This document shows, one piece after another, positions 45,871-54,237 of a stretch of DNA of 64,000 bases. The translations under genes and the position numbers were made by a program. This stretch comes from Listeria_A hofi (GTDB taxonomy: Bacteria; Bacillota; Bacilli; Lactobacillales; Listeriaceae). The notes under the pieces were generated by a model that was given only the letters and a program-made list of their open reading frames with translations, had not been told where the DNA came from and made no database searches. Location: the NCBI RefSeq assembly GCF_963575615.1, contig NZ_CAUYTL010000008.1, positions 1-64,000 on the forward strand, written 5' to 3'. Within the stretch, counting starts at the first letter, position 1. Each line of letters begins with the position of its first letter.

Positions 45871-46377
45871 TTAGCCCATTTTTAAAAAATCAAAAATATC
45901 ATTATTGTCAATGTACCTTATCAATTTTTCCCCAACCACAATTATTGATTTCTCTTTGAAATTACTTATCCATGCTTGGTCTAGTCGTCTGGAAACAAAT
46001 ATTGATGTATCACTTTCTGGAATAAAATTAACTCTCCAGACTCCTTCATCATCGACTGGTGGAAAAGATGTGAATGTATCGAAATAGTAGCATTCATGTT
46101 CACGCTCTAACACATATAGCCCATCACTAAAATATGTCTCGAAAAAATGTGCCATAAATTCACTAGATTCTAAATAGCACTGAGCTAGATTATCATCATC
46201 ATCACCATATATATAGTCTATACAACCTACTTTCAGCGGGTACTCTTTATAAGTAATATCATGTCCAACCCTCACATTCTGATACTCAATAGTAATCTTT
46301 AACTTTCTTCTCAGCTCTTCCCATAGGAATTCACGCTCTTCTCCACTCAATAACTGATAATCCTTAATTTCTACCAT
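45871..46377 (-). CDS. Immunity protein candidate for the barnase-like tip 1
   Basis: The 168-residue acidic protein (GDDDDNLAQCYLESS, FFETYFSDGLYVLERE) overlaps the WapA-like stop by 7 nt, indicating coupled translation. Position and charge opposite to the basic RNase fit an inhibitor that binds it. It does not resemble barstar, which is about 90 residues, so it is either another immunity family or an unrelated fold. No domain is recognised. Confidence 0.65.
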   Translation of the reverse strand: MVEIKDYQLLSGEEREFLWEELRRKLKITIEYQNVRVGHDITYKEYPLKVGCIDYIYGDDDDNLAQCYLESSEFMAHFFETYFSDGLYVLEREHECYYFDTFTSFPPVDDEGVWRVNFIPESDTSIFVSRRLDQAWISNFKEKSIIVVGEKLIRYIDNNDIFDFLKMG

Positions 46378-49300
46378 CTCCTCACTCGTGTAAACGTTTT
46401 ATAATGATCATTACTGTAATACCACTTCCCATTAGCCCCCCTTACAAGCCTCTTGTTCCCTCTATCACCACGAACTTTATTAGTCCGTCCTCTTGTTCGA
46501 TAGATATCATATTCCTTATACTTGGTGTTCTTAGGCAACACCCCTTCATCATTGTAAAATCTTCTGTTTCCTGCGAAACCTCTTGGTTTTTTGCCTTTCC
46601 CTTCAATGATACGAATAGTTCTCTTAGCTCTTAATGGAATTTTAGTTGGTAAATATTTTCTTATTTTTCTTTTTCCGATTACCCTAATTGTCCTAAAAGC
46701 ATATTTGACAGCTTTTATCTTTCCACCACCAACGGCGCCTTTTGCTGCAGCTATACCTGCTTTTTTCCAACTTTTTGTTTTTTTGTATGCTTTATAACCA
46801 TCATATGCTGCGAATCCTGCATTAATAGCTAACCATACCCAGTGACCATCTGGATCAATATGCATAACAGGATTATTTTGGGCATAGTTATAGCTATTCA
46901 TAGTTAATGGGTCATCTTCATCGCCTGGGTCTGGATCAACACTGATAAAAATGCCTTGTTCTGGCTCGTAGTAACGAGCCATCAAATAATACATGCCGAT
47001 TTCTTTGTCATATGTGTATCCAGCATAGGCAAATGGGTTTTGCTTGGCTTCGTTCGTTGTTTCTGTTGCTTGTAGGACATTACCCCATGCGTCGTAGCTG
47101 TATTCTGCCACCGTATCGCCCGCCTCATTCGTTAGGGCAACCACATCTCCATGCGCGTTATAGTGATAGAATACGGTTTTTGTCCCGACTTTCATTGCCA
47201 TGCGAACATTGCTATCGGAATAGACATATTGGCGTTGCACGGTTCCTGCGCCGTCTGTTTCGTACAAGACATCGATACTATCGCCATCGTAGTAATACTT
47301 GGTCGTTTGTCCATTCACTGTTTTTTCAATACGGCGATTATCATCATCGTATTTATAGGTTGCGAATGGGGTTGACTCGCCTTTTTTCGTGATGGCTGTC
47401 AGTTGGTCTGCGGTGTCCCATGTGTACGTGTATTTACCATCGCTTAGACGGTTGCCATTCGTGTCATAGGTCAGTTTGTCGCCATTCCAAGTCGTTAGTT
47501 GGTTCCCATCATTATAACTCGCTTCGATGGCTTTTGTCTTGCTCGAATCGGTTACTTTTGTACGATTACCGAATCCATCGTACGTATAGGCTTTCACTGT
47601 GCCATCTGGTAGTGTCTCTTTCGTGAGTTGGTTGATGGCATCGTAGTCGTAAGCCGTTTTACCTGCTTTCTTATTATCAATCGTGGTTCGGTTACTCGCC
47701 GCATCATACGTGTAGCTTTCTTCAAATAGACTATCGCCAGCCTTATTCCCAATTTGGATTTCACGTACTTTTTGTGTCGCATCATAATTGAAGTTCGTCC
47801 CAACGCCATTGCCGTTGATATACTGATCCACATTGCCAAACTCATCATAATCCAAGAAATAGTTTCGAGAACCGTCGTTGAATTTTGTATTTTGATCTAA
47901 TGCATTGTAATCATAGGTTGCTTTGTAGTTGTGTGCCCCTTGCGAAACAACGACTTCATTGATTTTGTCCGTTTTTCCCTTGTTGTCTTTGCTTGGTTTA
48001 TCTTTGTATGTCCAAGAAACATTTCCACCGCGTTCGGTTTGTTTCGTGATACGGTCGGCATCATCGTAGGCTTTATCGCGCACCAATCCTGTTGTTGCGT
48101 CCGTCACTTTTGTTTCGTTATCATTGGCGTCAAACTGGAAACTGAAAGCCGTTTGACCATTCCATTTCACGCCTGTGGCACGATCTGCGGAATCATAGAT
48201 GCTTTCGATGGTATCACCGTTGGGTTTCGTGACTTTGGTTTGGTTCGCATTGGCGTCGTATTCATAGCTGATTTTGCGCCCTAAGGCATCCGTGAATTGG
48301 GTGACTTTATTGTCGCTATCGTACGTATAACTATTTTGTTGTTCTTTACCGTCTGCAGTTACGAATTTTTCCGTGGTATTGCTGTTGTCATCGTACTTGT
48401 AGGCAACAGCTGTCCCATTTGCCAAGGTTGTTTTCGTTAATTGATTATCGACGTTATACTCGAGCTTCTTCGTATTGCCTTTTTCATCGGTTTCGGTGAG
48501 CTTATTGCCGTAAACATCATACGTGAAGGAGGTTTTACGATTTTCTTCGTCATACGAAGCGACCACATAATTCCCCGCGCTATCATACGTGTTCTCCGTC
48601 AACACTTCCCCGTCCATCACACGCATGTTGTCAAACCAGGCCTTCCCTGTATGCTTGCCACGGAATAGCGTCCAGATTTTCAATCGCGTAATCGGTTTAT
48701 CGACGTTCACCGTCACCGCACTACGATTCCACTCATTCGTGCCGGTTGGGAATGGCGCGTAGAAAGATTTTGTCACACCATCATTTAAGACGGCCTCGGC
48801 CAAAATCGCGTAATCGTTTGATAACTTCTCGCCACCAGCTGTATTGACCACGTTTTCCGATTTCGACATCGCAGTCACCGTCACATTTTTCGCTGTCGTT
48901 TGGTTTAGTACGATTTCTTGTCCATACTTGCTGTCCACGTCCGTCACGGCTGTCCGCACAATGCGTGCTGAGGAGCTATCCGCAAAACCTTCCGTGTCGT
49001 CAATCGCCAGTTTGTCCGTACCTGCTGTGGAGCCGCGATACCAGCCTGTAGCTGCTAATTCACTACTCGCCGTTTCAAAACTACTGTTCAGGACAGGGTT
49101 AAAGGTTGCCGATGCTTCCCCTTTTTCCAATTGAAGATTATCAAACCACGCTGTTCCCGTTCCACCAGTATCTTTATTCTGCTCCACTTCTAGGAAAATG
49201 TAGGCTTTCGCTGTCGTTTTCGTTGTCTTAATCGTTAACTGGCGTTTTGTCCAAGGTCGATTGGCCTTCAAGTCGCTGTAACGGTTACTCTGCCATGCTT

Positions 49301-52300
49301 CTCCATCGGTGACACGCTTCCCTGTTGCATCCTGCAGCTCGACATTAAAGAACACATTCGTATCCTTCATATCGCTCGTTTTAATGAGTGCACTCAGTGT
49401 ATACGTGCTATCTGGTTCCAACTCCACGATTTGTTTCCCAGCTGTAAACCCACGTCCTGTCGATTTCCCGGTAATCTTCAAGGAAGCTGCGCCACTCACG
49501 CCACCCGGTGCCGATGTCGTTTTATCGATTGCTACCGTCCCCGTCGCTGTTTGGTACACTTGCGAGAACCATTCCGTCGCTACTAAATCCTTCTCAAAAC
49601 TTGGATTGGCTAAAATGTTCGTTCCCGTGCTTAGTTCTGCGGTTCCTTTGATGACATTTCCATATTTGTCGTATTGAGAAACCGTCGATGTCGCACCGCC
49701 TGATTGATTCGTTTCTGATACCGCATCGGCATCGTCATACGCGACCGTCGTGGTTTTATTCTCCGTATCCGTCATTGATGTCACATCGTTATTCTCATTA
49801 TACGTGTAATTCTCCGTCCCATATGGATCGGTTACCGACGTCACATTCCCGTCTGCGTCATACGTATACGTCTCTTCTTGCCCTTTTGGACTCACTTCTT
49901 TGATCAGGTTATTCGCTTCATAGCTCGTCGTCGTGCTCAACTTCAAGCCATCCGCGTCTACCACCACTTTCTCAGGGTTTCCTGCCTGATTGTAGGTATA
50001 CACGGTTTTCTTGCCTTTCGCGTTGATGAGCGTCGCTTCCCGCTTTTCAGGTGCATAGCTCAGCGTCGTCGCTTTACCAACGGGGTCCGTCACCTTCACC
50101 AGTTTCTTATCCATATAGTCATACGATGTTTTGTATGGTTTCTCTTCCGTATGCTTCGGATCATAAATCGCTGTCAACAAGCCATCTGTGTAGCCATAAC
50201 GATACGCTTTTCCTCTCGGTGTCGTCGATGCCGTCAATTGTTTCGCGGCATCGTACGTAAAGGTCACCTCGCGATTTTCCGGTCCGGTAACTTTCGAAAC
50301 CTGCGCACCGTTGTATGTCACGCTTACTTTCCGACCAGACGCATCCGTGATCCCAGTCAGTTTCCCACTGGTATAAGCATACGTCAACACATTGCCATTC
50401 GGATCCTTCTCCGTCAACAATTGTCCTGCCGTGTTAAACGCGACTTCCGATTTATCTTGCTCTACCATCAAATAGCCTGTCGCTGTTTTCGTCAGTTCGC
50501 TATACACGCCAGCTGGCGCTTCGTAACCCGTTCCTTTTTTCGTAAACAATTGCGTTTTATTATCCGATTCAAACAGCATCACATCACCGTTCGCCTGCTC
50601 TGCCACACGCGTTTCCAGTGAACTCGTCCAACCTTTACCAAACATCCCAACTTGCTCATTCTGGCTATTAAACGTTCGGCTAATGTTGATGCTTGGTCCG
50701 CGTCCTTCTAGTTCAAAATCTGTCTCGCTGAACAAGAAATTCCCGTTTGTCGCGTTGACTTCGCCGCCAATCACCGGAATGGATGTCCAATAATCCACCA
50801 TGCCTTGTTGTAAACCAACGGTTGGAATCACTGGTGTATAGACATCCGACATCTTACTTTCCGCTTGTTGCCCTGTTTTCGTATACGACATGACACGGAA
50901 CCAGTAATTTTTACGCTCGCCGTACACACCTTCTGAATTACGATACACTGGCGACGGATCTTGCGCTAACTCTGCCCCTTTTCCATCCGTATGCAACGTC
51001 CAACCACCAGCAGCAACCTCGGCTTGTGTTGGCCAAATGCCTTTATTTTGCGTCGTCCACGTTGTTTTATTCCCAACATCAAACCAAATATACTTCTTCC
51101 CATCAAAAAGCCCTACTTTGTAGCCTTCCGCGTTCGCATTCGGCAACCAATTCACCTGTACGTAACCCGTATTGCTTCCTGCCAAATTGGCATACGCTTT
51201 TCCGGTTGGTGGTGCCATGGTTTCTAGTGGCATGTAGACATCTGTTATATCGGACGTCGGGCTGTCCCCACCTGGGAATGTCGCTACAATCCGCACAATA
51301 TATTTCAGCTGATTGCGCAATCCAAACGTACTACCATATTGGAATCCATTCTCATACAATTCCCGTGGATCATTCGCAAACTCCACACCTTTACCGTCTG
51401 TATGAAAATCGAATTCCCCTTCGTCCAATTCCGCCTGGGTCGGGAACATTTTCTTGCCCTTAGACGTCCAGGTTGTCACGTTTCCAACTGGGAACTGCTG
51501 ATAATTGTACCCGTTTGAAATAATCACTTTATATCCTGTCGCGCCTGGTACCGCATTCCACGCTAAATCCATATAACCAGTACCCGTTCCTGGTCCATTC
51601 GACGTCGTCGTTACCGTCGCCTTCGCCGGTTTCGCATACGTATACGTCACTTCCAAATACGGCACGTTCGTCCCGCTTTCTGTCGCGGTGAACTTTTTCC
51701 AAAAACCTTGCGTGTTCGTCGTATGCAGCATGAAACCGTAGTTCACCCGCGTGCCCTGCGCCCATGCTTGCACCGTATCTTTCACGTTAAAACTCGCCCA
51801 TTGATCACGCCCGACATTCGTTTCCGCTATATTCGTCGCTGTTGGCTTCGTATTCCACGTCACCCCAGCTGGCGTCCAAGCGCTCTTCACCTCATCTAGT
51901 TTCACCAAGTTCGGCGTGGCTGGGTAGTAATGCCAGGTGGCATACGCTTTAAACGTCGCCGATTCAATCGAAGCCTTCGCGAGCGACGACACATCCGGCT
52001 TGATATACGCATAATTAATCCCCGTCGTGCCATCATATTGACCAACCGACATCGTATATTCGCCTTGACCCGCATCCCACAACTTACTTCCGGAGTAGTT
52101 CGTCGTTGGATAAGCACTCGCGATATGCGCATCCGTCACCTTTTTCAGCTGCACACTCGGATCAATATACACAGGGTACACGCGGTCTTCCGCTTTCAAC
52201 CAGTCCGCATCCGCCACCACACGCAGCGCATACACCGTACTCGTCAACTTCTCCAGCTCGAATTTCACTGCATCCGAATTCACCGCGATGCCCGATGTCT

Positions 52301-53009
52301 CATCCATTTTCGAGTCCGACATCACTGGCTTCGGCAATTCAAACACCACCGCGCCCTTGCGATTCGTAAAGCTGATCGAACCATCCTCCTGCAATTCCGG
52401 TACGAGCTTCGTATTCAATGTAAAATGATACGTGTTAAATCCATTATATGCCTTGACCACGATGTCTTCCTTCACAGACGTGTTAAAATGCAAATTCCGC
52501 AAATCTGTGTTCGGTAACACCTCTTTAAATCGCGCTTCATTGCCGTCGACGCTCGCTTCCACGTCCGTCACAGCTGTTTTTTCTTTTTCCCCTTCTGCCG
52601 AGTCAAAGCCAAACGTAATCGCTTCATTTCCCTCGCCAAACGTACTGTATTTCCCATTTTCCATCTTCGGCAAGAACTGCGCCTGAATCTCCGTCCGTTC
52701 CGCCTCAATGACATCCTCATCCGTTGTCACCAAGTCGTTGGAAACCCGCTCCCACTCGCCATCTTCCTTCACATTCACCGGTTCCGTAAAAATCTGTTTC
52801 GTGAAAGAACCATTCTGATTATCATAGACAATCTCATTCTCTGTGCGTTCGGCCACCACTTCCACCGGCTTTGCTTGCGCCGTTGTTTTTGGTGTTGGCA
52901 CCACGTCTTCCTTTGCTTCCTCCGCGCGTGGTTCCAATGCTGGCAACGTCGAAACGACCAACGCAAAAACCAACCACACGAGCAACCCTTTTTTAAGCCA
53001 TGTCTTCAT
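46371..53009 (-). CDS. WapA/RHS polymorphic toxin with barnase-type RNase tip
   Basis: A secreted 2212-residue contact-dependent toxin. Order: signal peptide (1-29), leader, DNRLRE-like domain (about 285-450), two fibronectin-like modules (460-740), DUF6531-type segment (PVIGGEVNATNGNFLFSETD), YD repeats interrupted by carbohydrate-binding-like jelly rolls (about 1160-1480), YD repeats to the RHS core (YYLMARYYEPEQGIFISVDP) and NPVMHIDPDGH, then the tip. The last 65 residues match microbial ribonucleases of the barnase/RNase Sa type: FYNDEGVLP, Glu in YKEYDIY, Arg in RGNKRLVRG and His in SNDHYKTF, the three catalytic residues. It should kill neighbouring cells lacking immunity. RBS GGAGG; promoter and cre-like site are visible upstream. 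Confidence 0.9.
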   Translation of the reverse strand: MKTWLKKGLLVWLVFALVVSTLPALEPRAEEAKEDVVPTPKTTAQAKPVEVVAERTENEIVYDNQNGSFTKQIFTEPVNVKEDGEWERVSNDLVTTDEDVIEAERTEIQAQFLPKMENGKYSTFGEGNEAITFGFDSAEGEKEKTAVTDVEASVDGNEARFKEVLPNTDLRNLHFNTSVKEDIVVKAYNGFNTYHFTLNTKLVPELQEDGSISFTNRKGAVVFELPKPVMSDSKMDETSGIAVNSDAVKFELEKLTSTVYALRVVADADWLKAEDRVYPVYIDPSVQLKKVTDAHIASAYPTTNYSGSKLWDAGQGEYTMSVGQYDGTTGINYAYIKPDVSSLAKASIESATFKAYATWHYYPATPNLVKLDEVKSAWTPAGVTWNTKPTATNIAETNVGRDQWASFNVKDTVQAWAQGTRVNYGFMLHTTNTQGFWKKFTATESGTNVPYLEVTYTYAKPAKATVTTTSNGPGTGTGYMDLAWNAVPGATGYKVIISNGYNYQQFPVGNVTTWTSKGKKMFPTQAELDEGEFDFHTDGKGVEFANDPRELYENGFQYGSTFGLRNQLKYIVRIVATFPGGDSPTSDITDVYMPLETMAPPTGKAYANLAGSNTGYVQVNWLPNANAEGYKVGLFDGKKYIWFDVGNKTTWTTQNKGIWPTQAEVAAGGWTLHTDGKGAELAQDPSPVYRNSEGVYGERKNYWFRVMSYTKTGQQAESKMSDVYTPVIPTVGLQQGMVDYWTSIPVIGGEVNATNGNFLFSETDFELEGRGPSINISRTFNSQNEQVGMFGKGWTSSLETRVAEQANGDVMLFESDNKTQLFTKKGTGYEAPAGVYSELTKTATGYLMVEQDKSEVAFNTAGQLLTEKDPNGNVLTYAYTSGKLTGITDASGRKVSVTYNGAQVSKVTGPENREVTFTYDAAKQLTASTTPRGKAYRYGYTDGLLTAIYDPKHTEEKPYKTSYDYMDKKLVKVTDPVGKATTLSYAPEKREATLINAKGKKTVYTYNQAGNPEKVVVDADGLKLSTTTSYEANNLIKEVSPKGQEETYTYDADGNVTSVTDPYGTENYTYNENNDVTSMTDTENKTTTVAYDDADAVSETNQSGGATSTVSQYDKYGNVIKGTAELSTGTNILANPSFEKDLVATEWFSQVYQTATGTVAIDKTTSAPGGVSGAASLKITGKSTGRGFTAGKQIVELEPDSTYTLSALIKTSDMKDTNVFFNVELQDATGKRVTDGEAWQSNRYSDLKANRPWTKRQLTIKTTKTTAKAYIFLEVEQNKDTGGTGTAWFDNLQLEKGEASATFNPVLNSSFETASSELAATGWYRGSTAGTDKLAIDDTEGFADSSSARIVRTAVTDVDSKYGQEIVLNQTTAKNVTVTAMSKSENVVNTAGGEKLSNDYAILAEAVLNDGVTKSFYAPFPTGTNEWNRSAVTVNVDKPITRLKIWTLFRGKHTGKAWFDNMRVMDGEVLTENTYDSAGNYVVASYDEENRKTSFTYDVYGNKLTETDEKGNTKKLEYNVDNQLTKTTLANGTAVAYKYDDNSNTTEKFVTADGKEQQNSYTYDSDNKVTQFTDALGRKISYEYDANANQTKVTKPNGDTIESIYDSADRATGVKWNGQTAFSFQFDANDNETKVTDATTGLVRDKAYDDADRITKQTERGGNVSWTYKDKPSKDNKGKTDKINEVVVSQGAHNYKATYDYNALDQNTKFNDGSRNYFLDYDEFGNVDQYINGNGVGTNFNYDATQKVREIQIGNKAGDSLFEESYTYDAASNRTTIDNKKAGKTAYDYDAINQLTKETLPDGTVKAYTYDGFGNRTKVTDSSKTKAIEASYNDGNQLTTWNGDKLTYDTNGNRLSDGKYTYTWDTADQLTAITKKGESTPFATYKYDDDNRRIEKTVNGQTTKYYYDGDSIDVLYETDGAGTVQRQYVYSDSNVRMAMKVGTKTVFYHYNAHGDVVALTNEAGDTVAEYSYDAWGNVLQATETTNEAKQNPFAYAGYTYDKEIGMYYLMARYYEPEQGIFISVDPDPGDEDDPLTMNSYNYAQNNPVMHIDPDGHWVWLAINAGFAAYDGYKAYKKTKSWKKAGIAAAKGAVGGGKIKAVKYAFRTIRVIGKRKIRKYLPTKIPLRAKRTIRIIEGKGKKPRGFAGNRRFYNDEGVLPKNTKYKEYDIYRTRGRTNKVRGDRGNKRLVRGANGKWYYSNDHYKTFTRVRRW
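46860..49380 (-). repeat. Large direct repeat within the RHS locus, copy 1
   Basis: The segment inside the full-length gene that is repeated at 41570-43880. The extra part absent from copy 2 encodes about 58 residues near 48840-49040. Confidence 0.8.
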
Positions 53010-53053
53010 GTAAAAACGCCTCCGCTTTTTGTATTTTTTCTTACCCTCTTTCT

Positions 53054-53108
53054 TCAGTGAACGCTTTCACTGAACTACTAAAATAACATAGCCAGTATTG
53101 GAAAACAA
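53054..53108 (-). promoter_or_regulatory. Promoter and cre-like operator of the WapA-like gene
   Basis: On the minus strand TTGTTT (53108-53103), 17 bp, TATTTT (53085-53080) form a likely promoter. Just downstream, a perfect inverted repeat TCAGTGAA/TTCACTGA (53054-53073) contains TGAAAGCGTTCACT, matching the cre consensus at 13 of 14 positions. CcpA bound there would block transcription in rich sugar. Confidence 0.6.
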
Positions 53109-53269
53109 TACTTTTTTGTTTTTTCTAATAAATTCTTTTTTTCTTGCATTTCTAAATAGAATGCTATTCCATCCCGCTATATCATGCATAAACGACTCCA
53201 AATGGCATCTCCACCTTTCTTTATCTCTTATTTATTATACGAATATATGTTCGCTTTGTAAATAGCAAA

Positions 53270-53475
53270 AGTCTCCCAAGTTTGAAAAGCTGAAACGGCC
53301 CGTTCAACTCCGAAAAAAACTGGAGCGGCCGCAGTAAAAAGCCGCTCTTGCTTTTTATGTAGGGCGTGAAGTTTTCGAGGAGTTGGCCGTTGAAGCTGGA
53401 TCCGGAGACGCCAAACAAGATACAACACATGGATTACATGCTCGCTACGCTCTCATGCATATTATGGTTCTAATT
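53270..53475 (+). repeat. Dispersed repeat modules left of the beta-glucosidase gene
   Basis: Contains module X (TTTGAAAAGCTGAAACGGCC), a GC hairpin GAGCGGC/GCCGCTC, module Z (TTGAAGCTGGATCCGGAGAC) and module Y (TGGATTACATGCTCGCTACG). Inverted relatives of all three modules, in a different order, lie at 55757-55998. The block shows short open frames that are not genes. Confidence 0.6.
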
Positions 53476-53515
53476 CAGCACAAAACGCTTCATAAGCACC
53501 ACAACAACCCACCAT

Positions 53516-53734
53516 CTATCTTTTATCTCTTTTTACCTTTCTCGAAGCAATGAACATCCATATAGTGCAAAAAAACAATGCACCATAAACTCCCGAGTAT
53601 ATGAAGTCACCATTAACGATATATTCCATTGAAATACCTATCACACTACCTACAATAGCTGCTATTAAAACACTCCAAACAGGGTGCTCCTTATCAAATT
53701 TCTTCAATTTCTGATACAATATCTTCGCCTCCAT
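53516..53734 (-). CDS. Small two-helix membrane protein (72 aa)
   Basis: MEAKILYQKLKKFDKEHPVW begins a 72-residue protein with two transmembrane helices (about 20-38 and 47-63) and the tail RKVKRDKR. It resembles the small membrane proteins of the toxin island in size and topology but has no recognised family. It is isolated between repeat modules. Confidence 0.5.
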   Translation of the reverse strand: MEAKILYQKLKKFDKEHPVWSVLIAAIVGSVIGISMEYIVNGDFIYSGVYGALFFCTIWMFIASRKVKRDKR

Positions 53735-54155
53735 TGTCTACTATCCATGTATTGCTCGCTCACTTCTTAAGAATCTCCAACAATCTTAACACAAAAATTC
53801 GCCCAAAAACCATTTCCGTCTTAAACGCTTGATTTTTAATCCTGAACGCTTAATTTACCCTTACAAATCTGAGTTTTTAGCGGTCTTGTATGAATGTTGT
53901 TCTTGGTTTAGCGTTCAACCATACTGAGGCTATTCTTGTTTGCTGGCTGCTCGTTTATTCACTGCTATTCCTGATTTGGCGCATAAGAGCCTTTTATGGA
54001 TTACATGCTCGCTTCGCTCTCATGCATACTGAGACTCTAATTCAGCACAAGACGCTTCATAAGAGTCTCAGCAAAACATCATGTTTCACAAGTGAAACAT
54101 GTTCCAACCGACTGAAACATCAACCCAAATCACCAAATTTTATTTACATTCCACT
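53735..54155. other. Intergenic region with a repeat module and hairpins
   Basis: Holds another copy of module Y (TGGATTACATGCTCGCTTCG from 53997), a strong hairpin with arms CTGAGACTCT (54029-54038) and AGAGTCTCAG (54062-54071), and a parS-like but 2-bp-longer palindrome TGTTTCAC-AA-GTGAAACA (54082-54099). No gene is supported. Confidence 0.5.
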
Positions 54156-54182
54156 CGAAACCGTTTACATTTAATTTATACA
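54155..54182 (+). promoter_or_regulatory. Promoter with cre site for the beta-glucoside operon
   Basis: CGAAACCGTTTACA (54156-54169) matches the cre consensus at 13 of 14 positions and overlaps a weak -35 TCGAAA; TATACA (54177-54182) is the likely -10. No RAT element is present here, unlike at 1282. Confidence 0.65.
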
Positions 54183-54237
54183 GAAAGCCCGCAACAACGC
54201 TTTCTATCCAAGCTCGATAATTTTTCGGAGGTGCATT

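Noticed and set aside
37000..46400. CRISPR array or phage remnant
   Set aside because: No regularly spaced repeats were seen, and no phage structural, integrase or lysis gene is present. The holin-like peptides are type I toxins by context, not phage holins.
49878..50621. A 247-codon open frame on the plus strand inside the RHS gene
   Set aside because: It lies opposite the highly biased RHS coding sequence, is extremely Arg/His/Cys-rich and has no ribosome site. It is a shadow of the real gene, as are the other plus-strand frames at 46.4-53.0 kb.
53221..53430. Two overlapping frames of 66-69 codons
   Set aside because: They fall in the repeat modules, overlap each other on the same strand and have no family or ribosome site.
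54082..54099. Third parS site
   Set aside because: The palindrome TGTTTCAC-AA-GTGAAACA has two extra central bases, so it does not match the 16-bp parS. It may still be an operator.
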